The notes under the pieces were generated by a model. It was not told where the DNA came from. It searched no databases and was given only the letters and a program-made list of their open reading frames with translations. A stretch of DNA of 5,225 bases from NCBI GenBank assembly GCA_031267635.1, contig JAIRYX010000250.1, positions 1-5,225 on the forward strand, in the 5' to 3' direction. The position numbers and the translations under genes were made by a program. This DNA is from Planctomycetaceae bacterium. GTDB lineage: Bacteria > Planctomycetota > Planctomycetia > Pirellulales > Thermoguttaceae. Positions within the stretch are counted from its first letter, which is position 1, and the number at the start of each line of letters is the position of its first letter. Positions 1-4,807 of this stretch are shown here, in pieces.

Positions 1-35
1 TGTTTTTCTTGTTCTGTGTAATCGCGGCGAAGCAT
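1..35 (-). CDS. N-terminal start of a leftward gene, product unknown (runs off the left edge)
   Basis: Only the first 11 codons are in the window (MLRRDYTEQEK...), too few to name a family. The ATG at 33-35 is chosen because an AAGGAG ribosome binding site lies six bases upstream. A longer in-frame alternative is not available, but another frame starting at the ATG at 97-99 is also open to the edge. It lacks a Shine-Dalgarno motif, so I prefer the short start. The gene runs away from the IS630 remnant and is preceded by a small leftward ORF at 83-145. Confidence 0.45.
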   Translation of the reverse strand, partial: MLRRDYTEQEK

Positions 36-41
36 GATAAT

Positions 42-47
42 CTCCTT
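42..47 (-). promoter_or_regulatory. Ribosome binding site of the left-edge gene
   Basis: On the minus strand this reads AAGGAG, with a 6-base spacer (ATTATC) before the ATG at 33-35. It is among the best Shine-Dalgarno matches in the window and decides the start of the left-edge gene. Confidence 0.6.
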
Positions 48-81
48 GGTAAAAATGGAATACCTTAAACACAACGTCAAT

Positions 82-109
82 ATTATAACCAATCGACATG
101 ATTTGAAAA
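82..109 (-). promoter_or_regulatory. Possible sigma70-type promoter for the left-edge gene
   Basis: On the minus strand TATAAT (82-87) is a perfect -10 box, preceded after 16 bases by TTTTCA (104-109) as a weak -35 box. Transcription would begin near 75 and give a leader of about 40 bases with the AAGGAG site. The -10 overlaps the stop codon of the small ORF at 83-145, so that ORF would need a separate upstream promoter. The region is AT-rich, so a chance match is possible. Confidence 0.3.
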
Positions 110-145
110 GTGACAGTTAATAGCCACGGACGGTATAACAATCAT
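83..145 (-). CDS. Small 20-codon ORF with a strong ribosome binding site
   Basis: The minus strand encodes MIVIPSVAINCHFSNHVDWL and then TAA. It is listed because its ATG (143-145) follows an unusually strong Shine-Dalgarno sequence, AGGAAGGAG at 151-159, with a 5-base spacer. A TATAAT box at 211-216 lies upstream with a poor -35 (TTTGCA, 16-base spacing). The peptide matches no family I recognise. It ends 47 bases before the left-edge gene, so a leader peptide is one reading. A decayed gene start or chance are others. It has no run of a single amino acid that would mark a classical attenuator. Confidence 0.3.
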   Translation of the reverse strand: MIVIPSVAINCHFSNHVDWL

Positions 146-222
146 TTGGACTCCTTCCTGCTTTGAAATAAATTTTTTTAACTGGGGTTCACCTAGCCCT
201 GACGCCGTTAATTATAACACGT

Positions 223-417
223 TTGGGGATTTTGCAAAAGTTTAGTTATATGATGATGGACAACGCGAGTTATTTTCATAGTAATGATGTGGAAGCTCAT
301 CGGCAACTATTGGGCAAGATCGAACTTATCTTTTTACCGCCATACTCGCCGAATCTCAACTTGATCGAACGACTTTGGAAATTTTTCAAAAAGAATATCA
401 CTTATGGCAACTTCTAA
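223..417 (+). pseudogene. IS630-family transposase, C-terminal catalytic fragment
   Basis: The frame carries the end of the DDE (DDE_3) catalytic domain of IS630/Tc1-type transposases. MMMDNASYFHS holds the second catalytic Asp, and FLPPYSPNLNLIERLW carries the third acidic residue, with 35 residues between Asp and Glu as is usual for the family. The first catalytic Asp and the whole DNA-binding N-terminus are absent, and no matching sequence is seen upstream of about 223, so the 5' part is lost. The last two codons and the stop come from element E1, which starts at 406 just after KKNITYG, where family members normally continue for a few dozen residues. A full protein would be 300 or more residues. 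The TTG at 223 is not a real start. This is an inactive remnant. Confidence 0.85.
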
Positions 418-505
418 AAACCTGCATTTCCAAAGACACCATTTTCGTAAAATACGATGTTTACGAAAATGGTACAGCAAAAAGAGAATGTTTTTAGAAG
501 TTCCC
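406..505. mobile_element. E1: 100-bp MITE-like element inserted in the IS630 remnant
   Basis: The ends are inverted repeats: left GGCAACTTCTAAAAAC (406-421) and right, read on the minus strand, GGGAACTTCTAAAAAC (490-505), a match at 15 of 16 positions. The same terminal repeat bounds E2 and E3. TAT flanks both sides (403-405 and 506-508) and is the probable target duplication. There is no coding capacity, so movement would depend on a transposase elsewhere. The interior is unrelated to E2/E3 and contains a perfect palindrome at 438-473. The element interrupts the transposase frame and ends five bases from the uxaC stop codon. Confidence 0.75.
438..473. repeat. Perfect 14-bp inverted repeat inside E1
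   Basis: ACCATTTTCGTAAA (438-451) is repeated exactly inverted at 460-473 around an 8-base loop. It could form a strong hairpin on either strand. It lies just past the 3' end of uxaC, but no U-run follows the stem in either direction, so it is not a standard intrinsic terminator. It could still protect mRNA ends or be a transposition-related structure. Confidence 0.8.
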
Positions 506-510
506 TATAA

Positions 511-1974
511 TTATAATTTTGTCTCAAATCCGAAATACTGTTTTGCGTTGTTGTAGCAAATATCACGTACCATACCGCCGAGCATTTCGAAATCGTTAGG
601 GAGAAGTCCCGATTCGATTTCTGTGCCGAGCAGGTTGCACAAAATGCGGCGGAAATATTCGTGTCGCGTGTAGGAAAGGAACGATCGGCTGTCGGTCAAC
701 ATTCCGACAAACTGACTCAACAAGCCAAGATTCGATAAACAATTGAGTTGTTTTTCCATGCCGTCTTTTTGATCGAGAAACCACCACGCACTTCCAAATT
801 GCATTTTGCCCGGCGTTTTCCCGTCCTGAAAATTTCCGATCATCGTTGCCAACATCTCGTTTGCCGATGGATTCAAATTGTAAACAATTGTTTTCGGCAA
901 TTTTTTATTTTGATCGAGTTTATCTAAAAATTTTGAAAAAGCGACGGCAAAGTCCTCATCCACGATAGAATCAAATCCGGCATCCGCTCCAAGTTTTTCG
1001 TACATTCGTGAGTTATTATTACGGATCGCGCCAATATGGAGTTGCGTTGTCCATTCTTTCTCTGAATTCCATTGGGTAACATGATAGAGAACGGCACTCT
1101 CCATTGAAGAAATCAATTCATAACTTGCGTCGCCGCCTTGACGTAGATTTTCAAATTCGGCAAAAACAGACCCCCTCCACGGCTCGTCAATGTATTCGTT
1201 GAAACTAAAAAATGTATATCCATGATCCGATAAACGAGAACCGTTTTCGTGAAAGTAATTATGCCGTTGTGCCAATGCTTCAAGCAAATTGTCAAATGTT
1301 TTAATCTCAACTTCTGCAGCTTTGCCGAGTTTGTCAAGATATTTATTATAAGATTTAATGCTTTCTTCTGTATATGGGTATCGCGGCTGTGGAACACAAA
1401 TCTGTAATGCTTTATCCGGTCGGAATGTCGGAAAAACTTGAATGTCAAATGATTCATCCGCCGCGATTTTACGATGCCATTCGAGAGAATCCGCCGGATC
1501 GTCAGTCGTGCAGACGAGTTTCACGTCCATCTGCCGCATAATTCCGCGTGCGGAAAATTCCGGCGTGCGCAGTTTCGCGTTGCATTCATCCCAAATACTT
1601 TTTGCCGTGTCGGGACTCAAAAGCCGGTCGTTAATTCCGAAAGGACGGTTCAATTCCAAATGCGTCCAGTGATAAAGCGGATTCCGTAGCGTTTTCGGCA
1701 CGACACTTGCCCATACTGCAAACTTTTCCCAGTCGGAAGCGCCGCCGGTAATATATTTTTCATCAACTCCCGCCGCTCGCATCGCTCGCCATTTGTAATG
1801 GTCGCCCGCAAGCCAGATTTGCGTCAGATTCTCAAATTGTCGATTTTCCGCAATGTCGCGCGGCGGCAAATGACAATGATAATCAATTATCGGCATTTCA
1901 GCGGCGTACTCGTGATAAAGTCGAATCGCCGCAGGATTTTGCAATAGAAAATTTTCATGAATAAATCGTGACAT
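511..1974 (-). CDS. uxaC: Glucuronate/galacturonate isomerase (uronate isomerase)
   Basis: Cytoplasmic enzyme of the amidohydrolase superfamily that converts D-glucuronate to D-fructuronate and D-galacturonate to D-tagaturonate, the first step of the isomerase route to 2-keto-3-deoxygluconate. The 487 residues align end to end with the E. coli UxaC I know (about 470). Landmarks are the metal-binding HCH in DYHCHLPP (H33, H35), GDHYKWRAMR (58-67), NPLYHWTHLEL (98-108), TTDDP (156-160), SDH (249-251), QLHIGAIRNNN (311-321), PGKMQFGSAWW (388-398) and MLTDSRSFLSYTRHEYFRRIL (from 425), with the catalytic/metal Asp at 428. All key residues are present and the frame is intact. The ATG is supported by AAGGA at 1981-1985, six bases upstream. 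No other uronate gene is in the window, so it may be a lone gene or the end of a transcription unit. Confidence 0.97.
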   Translation of the reverse strand: MSRFIHENFLLQNPAAIRLYHEYAAEMPIIDYHCHLPPRDIAENRQFENLTQIWLAGDHYKWRAMRAAGVDEKYITGGASDWEKFAVWASVVPKTLRNPLYHWTHLELNRPFGINDRLLSPDTAKSIWDECNAKLRTPEFSARGIMRQMDVKLVCTTDDPADSLEWHRKIAADESFDIQVFPTFRPDKALQICVPQPRYPYTEESIKSYNKYLDKLGKAAEVEIKTFDNLLEALAQRHNYFHENGSRLSDHGYTFFSFNEYIDEPWRGSVFAEFENLRQGGDASYELISSMESAVLYHVTQWNSEKEWTTQLHIGAIRNNNSRMYEKLGADAGFDSIVDEDFAVAFSKFLDKLDQNKKLPKTIVYNLNPSANEMLATMIGNFQDGKTPGKMQFGSAWWFLDQKDGMEKQLNCLSNLGLLSQFVGMLTDSRSFLSYTRHEYFRRILCNLLGTEIESGLLPNDFEMLGGMVRDICYNNAKQYFGFETKL

Positions 1975-1980
1975 TGTGTG

Positions 1981-1985
1981 TCCTT
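1981..1985 (-). promoter_or_regulatory. Ribosome binding site of uxaC
   Basis: The minus strand reads AAGGA followed by CACACA and the ATG at 1972-1974. The 6-base spacing supports this start, which also matches the N-terminus expected for the family. Confidence 0.7.
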
Positions 1986-1997
1986 ATGAGAAAGATG

Positions 1998-2025
1998 ATT
2001 TTAAAAAACTAACCACAGAGTTCAA
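1998..2025 (-). promoter_or_regulatory. Possible uxaC promoter
   Basis: On the minus strand TTGAAC (2020-2025) and TAAAAT (1998-2003) are separated by 16 bases. Transcription would start near 1990 and leave a short leader containing the AAGGA site. This is a pattern match in AT-rich DNA. No clear operator palindrome is visible around it. Confidence 0.4.
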
Positions 2026-2405
2026 TAGAAGTTGTTGGAATGCTTTGATAATAATTTGGCGAACATCGTTTTACGTCTATTTCTAATCCATCGCCCGAAT
2101 AATGAGTTGTTACCGCATAGTCGATCAAACCAGCGCATCAACAAAGTTAGAACATGAATTACCATAACCATATACATTCGGCATAATTTTTCTAATTCAT
2201 GAATTTGGAGCGATTCGATTTCATTCACAAAGTTTATAAGCCTGCAGCTGGATTGGACGTACTTTTTTGCATCTTTAATGTTTATTATACCACAAAGAAT
2301 ATCGTTCGCATACAGCACGGGGCTTGCTATTTTGGTGGACGCCTCTATACTCCCCCCACTTGAAAACTCGTTTTTTAAGCCCGTGTTCCTCGTTCCGGCA
2401 TTCAT
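2022..2405 (-). CDS. Doubtful hypothetical protein, 127 aa
   Basis: I recognise no family. The frame stays open further upstream to an ATG at 2561, but those first codons overlie a dispersed non-coding repeat and have no ribosome binding site. I therefore take the ATG at 2403-2405, which has GGAGG (2411-2415) five bases upstream. The adjacent ATG at 2406-2408 is too close to that site. The protein has a hydrophilic first half (MNAGTRNTGLKNEFSSGGS...), a hydrophobic stretch at about residues 76-93 (RMYMVMVIHVLTLLMRWF) that could be one membrane segment, and a basic tail. Its stop lies inside the proposed uxaC promoter, which makes co-expression possible but also suggests a chance frame. A decayed gene or a non-coding transcript are alternatives. 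Confidence 0.25.
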   Translation of the reverse strand: MNAGTRNTGLKNEFSSGGSIEASTKIASPVLYANDILCGIINIKDAKKYVQSSCRLINFVNEIESLQIHELEKLCRMYMVMVIHVLTLLMRWFDRLCGNNSLFGRWIRNRRKTMFAKLLSKHSNNFY

Positions 2406-2451
2406 CATGTCCTCCAAATCTCTCTTATCCCTCATGTTCTTTTTTTGAAGT

Positions 2452-2632
2452 ATAAAAAAATTCCTGATTATTTCGTTTTTGGGGTACCATATTTGAAAAC
2501 ACAATAGAAAGCTATGGCATCGGTTTCCCAAGCCAAATAAATCCGTACTGGGCAACTGCATCGTTACCCGAATAGATTTACCATTTCAGCCCCCTTATTT
2601 ATCAAATTTCCCTTAGCAGCCAGCAAAGCCCC
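2452..2632 (-). repeat. Dispersed repeat, left copy (inverted relative to the right copy)
   Basis: Read on the minus strand, this stretch has three blocks in the same order as 2724-2990 on the plus strand. The first is a 43-bp block (2590-2632) about 80% identical, containing CTTATTTAT on the plus strand. The second contains a 16-bp exact match, AAGCCAAATAAATCCG (2530-2545), plus a nearby GGCAACTG. The third is the CCCCAAAAACGAAATAA block (2461-2484 region). The sequence between blocks has drifted. Frames are not conserved between copies because of 1-2 bp gaps, so it appears non-coding. The function is unknown. Confidence 0.65.
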
Positions 2633-2723
2633 AAACGCGTTCTGATGCCTTTATGTTTTAGAGGATGGATTGTTATCAAAATGAAACGAAAAATAAGAGA
2701 ATAGGAAATAAGGACACATATCA

Positions 2724-2990
2724 GGGGTGTTGTTGGCTACGAAGGGAATTTTATAAATAAGGGCGGTAATAGTAATATTTGCCGACAAAATTGATTGTAG
2801 TTCCCCAGTTGCCGTGCGGATTTATTTGGCTTGAGCAACTGAATAATTACAGTATTGTATAAAGGGAACTTCTAAAAACCTCTTCCTAATATCAGCAAGT
2901 CCTTATTTTTCAATGGTAGAATTTATTGAAAGTGGGGGTTTTAGAAATTCCCTAAATCAATTCCGCCCCCAAATGTGAAATAAGCAGAAA
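2724..2990 (+). repeat. Dispersed repeat, right copy, split by element E2
   Basis: This is the inverted partner of 2452-2632. The 43-bp block is at 2724-2766, the exact CGGATTTATTTGGCTT at 2817-2832, TATTGTAT just before E2, and the final CCCCCAAA...GAAATAA.CAG block resumes after E2, from about 2963. Removing E2 and one TAAA copy leaves about 170 bp, close to the left copy's length. The homology continuing on both sides of E2 shows the repeat is older than the insertion. About 90 bp (2633-2723) separate the copies. Each copy points toward the adjacent enzyme gene on its own strand. Confidence 0.6.
2864..2952. mobile_element. E2: 89-bp MITE-like element
   Basis: The left end is GGGAACTTCTAAAAAC (2864-2879). 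The right end on the minus strand is GGGAATTTCTAAAACC, with two mismatches in 16. TAAA flanks both sides (2860-2863 and 2953-2956), a clear 4-bp target duplication. It aligns without gaps to E3 over all 89 bases, with 71 identical by my hand count. It has no ORF. It sits in the right copy of the dispersed repeat, 5' of the epimerase gene. Confidence 0.85.
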
Positions 2991-3108
2991 AATTTCAAGA
3001 AGCATCCATAACTACAGTTTTTAAGCCACACCAATTCCACTGAATTAACAACCAATCAGAGAACAAGAGAAGTTTTTTCTGGATTCGTGTTTTTTATTCC
3101 ATCTGTAC
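2991..3108. other. Non-coding spacer upstream of the epimerase promoter region
   Basis: Between the end of the dispersed repeat and the proposed promoter I see no ORF, clear palindrome or terminator. The other long gene-poor stretches, 2406-2863 and 146-222, hold the dispersed repeats with their 90-bp spacer and a weak TATAAT box respectively. Confidence 0.4.
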
Positions 3109-3137
3109 TTGATTTTTTATAGGAAAAAAAATAAAAT
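3109..3137 (+). promoter_or_regulatory. Possible promoter of the epimerase gene
   Basis: TTGATT (3109-3114) and TAAAAT (3132-3137) are 17 bases apart. Transcription would start near 3144, giving a leader of about 50 bases before the ATG at 3194. If this promoter is the one used, the start codon of the short ORF at 3138 would not be transcribed, so the two calls compete. The region is very AT-rich, which weakens the match. Confidence 0.35.
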
Positions 3138-3197
3138 ATGAAAAAAGTAAGAGAATATTATGATAAACACATTTTATTGATCAACATAAAATTATGA
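3138..3197 (+). CDS. Possible 19-codon leader ORF overlapping the epimerase start
   Basis: The frame reads MKKVREYYDKHILLINIKL and stops at a TGA (3195-3197) that overlaps the epimerase ATG in the arrangement ATGA. This is the typical geometry of translational coupling. A weak AGGA (3121-3124) lies 13 bases before its ATG, longer than ideal. The epimerase itself has no Shine-Dalgarno motif, which coupling would explain. Chance is a real alternative in such AT-rich DNA, and the promoter proposed at 3109-3137 would exclude this ORF. Confidence 0.3.
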   Translation: MKKVREYYDKHILLINIKL

Positions 3198-4216
3198 AAA
3201 TAAGAGTTATTCGTGTCGATTTGCCCGTGAAACATGTGCTGACTTATTCACGGGGAGCAATTAGCGTTGCAAGAACAATTGTTGTGGAATTGGAACAAGA
3301 TGGATTACGTGGCCATGGCGAGGTGCAGGAAAATCCGTATTACAATATCACGGTTGAAGAGTTGACCGAACATGTTCTAAAAACACAAGAGATGCTGGAT
3401 GATTACGCGATGGCTGATCCGGTGTCGATGTGGCGGTATTTGAAACCAGTGTTAAGCGTTTCGCCCTACGCGCAATCGGCAGTGGATATTGCGGCGTGCG
3501 ACCTTTGGGGAAAGATCAGAAATAAGCCGCTTTGGTATATTTGGAAATTGCATCCAACATTGCCTTTACCAAAAACTTGCTTCACTATTGGGATTGATAC
3601 GATTGACCAAGTGATAGAACGATTTAACGAAAATCCCAACTGGCCTATTTATAAAATCAAGCTGGGTGGAAAAAACGACATGCAGATGGTGCGGGAACTT
3701 CGTAAATTGACTAACGCTGTTTTTCGTGTCGATGTTAATGGAATGTGGAATGTGGAAACAGTTTTGCATTATGCGTCGGAATTAAAAGCGTTAGGCGTGG
3801 AATTTATCGAACAGCCGCTTCCGCCGGATGATTGGGAAGGAATGGAAATTTTGAAAAATCAATGTCCGTTGCCGATCATGGCGGATGAAAGTTGTGCGTC
3901 GGAAGATGATATTGATCGTTGTGCCGAATATTTTTTCGGTATCAACGCCAAACCGTGTAAATTCGGCGGATTAACGCCAATGCGTGACGCGTTGACACAC
4001 GCAAAAGAAAAAGGATTGAAAATTCTGCTTGGATGCGGCATTGAGTCCACGATTGCGATATCCGCCAGCGCACAATTTGTGTCAATGGCTGATTATTTGG
4101 ATTTGGATGGTCCGCAATTGATTGAAAAAAAAGTTGGAACAGGCGTTTGCTCGGAAAACGGCGAACTAACGTTTCCAAATGAAAATGGCACTGGGATTCG
4201 TGTATTGTTTCGGTAA
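3194..4216 (+). CDS. Enolase-superfamily protein, probable dipeptide epimerase (L-Ala-D/L-Glu epimerase type)
   Basis: The 340 residues span a complete enolase-superfamily enzyme of the muconate lactonizing (MLE) subgroup. An N-terminal capping domain (about 1-120) ends in AVDIAACDLWGK, followed by the metal-binding barrel. Expected catalytic residues are in order: KIK (K154, K156), the Mg ligands D180 (RVDVNGMW), E206 (EQPL) and D231 (ADES), and the second general base K253 (INAKPCKFGGLT). LGCGIEST (279-286) and DLDGP (303-307) are hallmarks of dipeptide epimerases, whose D-x-D binds the substrate ammonium group. Such enzymes interconvert L-Ala-D-Glu and L-Ala-L-Glu during murein peptide use, but specificity varies widely. 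Other MLE-subgroup activities, including aldarolactone cycloisomerase (relevant beside a uronate gene), are possible though less supported by DLDGP. No Shine-Dalgarno precedes the ATG. The gene is divergent from uxaC. Confidence 0.85.
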   Translation: MKIRVIRVDLPVKHVLTYSRGAISVARTIVVELEQDGLRGHGEVQENPYYNITVEELTEHVLKTQEMLDDYAMADPVSMWRYLKPVLSVSPYAQSAVDIAACDLWGKIRNKPLWYIWKLHPTLPLPKTCFTIGIDTIDQVIERFNENPNWPIYKIKLGGKNDMQMVRELRKLTNAVFRVDVNGMWNVETVLHYASELKALGVEFIEQPLPPDDWEGMEILKNQCPLPIMADESCASEDDIDRCAEYFFGINAKPCKFGGLTPMRDALTHAKEKGLKILLGCGIESTIAISASAQFVSMADYLDLDGPQLIEKKVGTGVCSENGELTFPNENGTGIRVLFR

Positions 4217-4232
4217 TTGATGAATAACGGTA

Positions 4233-4321
4233 GGGAACTTCTAAAAACTTCTCCCAAATATTCGTAAGCCCTTATTTGTCAACGGTCACATGTGTTGAAA
4301 ATGAGGTTTTTAGAAGTTCCC
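4233..4321. mobile_element. E3: 89-bp MITE-like element with perfect 16-bp ends
   Basis: GGGAACTTCTAAAAAC at 4233-4248 is repeated exactly, inverted, at 4306-4321. GGTA flanks both sides (4229-4232 and 4322-4325) as a 4-bp target duplication. It has the same length as E2 and aligns without gaps at about 80%. It has no coding capacity. It lies 16 bases after the epimerase stop and provides the stop codon of the leftward ankyrin remnant. As a stem-loop it may mark the 3' end of the epimerase transcript, but no U-run follows. Confidence 0.88.
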
Positions 4322-4760
4322 GGTAACGAATTGAATTTTGAAAATTTCCTGTTTATTTCGTTTTTGGGGAGTCGAGGATAAAATCTCTTCTCTCGATTTT
4401 TCTCCCGCATCGCGGAGAATGTTTTCAACTTCTGCTAAACGAGCTATCAAGCGGTGTTTTACCTTTTTGATTTATTGCATTGACACCCGCACCTTTCTCA
4501 ACAAGATATTTAACGATTTCTAAATTGTCAGACTCAACTACCGCATGAATAGGGGTTCTTTGAAATAGACTATCATTTTTTGCATTGACATCAGCACCAT
4601 TCTCGACAAGATATTTCACGGCATCTAATTTGCTTGATGCGACTATCTTGAAAAGAAACGTTGTACCGTTTATATCTTTTGCATTAACATTAAAATCAAC
4701 TTTAGGCGGATTAGGAATGTCAGGTCTTAAAGCGTTTATCAGTTTTGGTATGCTTTTCCC
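4310..4760 (-). pseudogene. Ankyrin-repeat protein remnant with a frameshift
   Basis: Two adjacent ankyrin repeats are clear: DINGTTFLFKIVASSKLDAV then KYLVENGADVNAKND, and RTPIHAVVESDNLEIV then KYLVEKGAGVNAINQ. A third begins with KGKTPLD. At 4445 the frame breaks. Reading on in another frame from 4444 gives ARLAEVENILRDAGEKSREE, exactly how an ankyrin repeat should continue after TPLD-x-A, so two bases appear to be missing (for example GATATAGCT reduced to GATAGCT). Without the shift the frame stops six residues later. The corrected frame runs into E3 and ends there as GNF-stop. The upstream part fades near 4730-4800, where transposase sequence begins, so the gene is truncated at its 5' side. 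Such repeats bind proteins, and no partner can be named. Confidence 0.75.
4346..4369 (-). repeat. Third, partial copy of the dispersed repeat's end block
   Basis: This 24-base stretch matches 2461-2484 at 23 of 24 positions. On the minus strand its core is CCCCAAAAACGAAATAA. It lies in the tail of the corrected ankyrin frame. Only this end block is recognisable. The other two blocks of the repeat are not found next to it, so it is either a fragment or a shorter motif in its own right. Confidence 0.5.
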
Positions 4761-4807
4761 CAGTCTTTTGCTCTGGCCTGATATACCACAGTATCGGTGG
4801 GTTCTGG

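Noticed and set aside
180..215. tRNA-like GGTTCA motif near GGGGTTCACCTAGCCC
   Set aside because: No acceptor, D or anticodon arms can be drawn around it. It is only a short resemblance to a T-loop.
438..473. Intrinsic terminator for uxaC
   Set aside because: The stem is perfect, but neither strand has a run of T after it, so only a hairpin is supported.
1113..1689. Open frames on both strands inside uxaC
   Set aside because: They are shadows of the well-conserved uxaC frame and have no family features or ribosome binding sites.
2406..2561. Longer 179-aa version of the hypothetical ORF starting at 2561
   Set aside because: The extra N-terminal codons lie on the dispersed repeat, whose other copy is not open in the same frame, and no ribosome binding site precedes that ATG. 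A GGAGG site supports the start at 2405 if the gene is real.
3566..4178. Minus-strand open frames inside the epimerase gene
   Set aside because: They overlap a complete enzyme with all catalytic residues and show no coding signal of their own.
3194..4216. Uronate or aldarate dehydratase acting with uxaC
   Set aside because: The K-x-K, second-lysine and DLDGP pattern fits MLE-subgroup dipeptide epimerases. Mannonate, glucarate and galactarate dehydratases use other active-site sets, and the gene is divergent from uxaC.
406..4321. CRISPR-like array from the three repeated end motifs
   Set aside because: The motifs are paired as inverted ends of separate elements, far apart and flanked by target duplications, not regularly spaced direct repeats.
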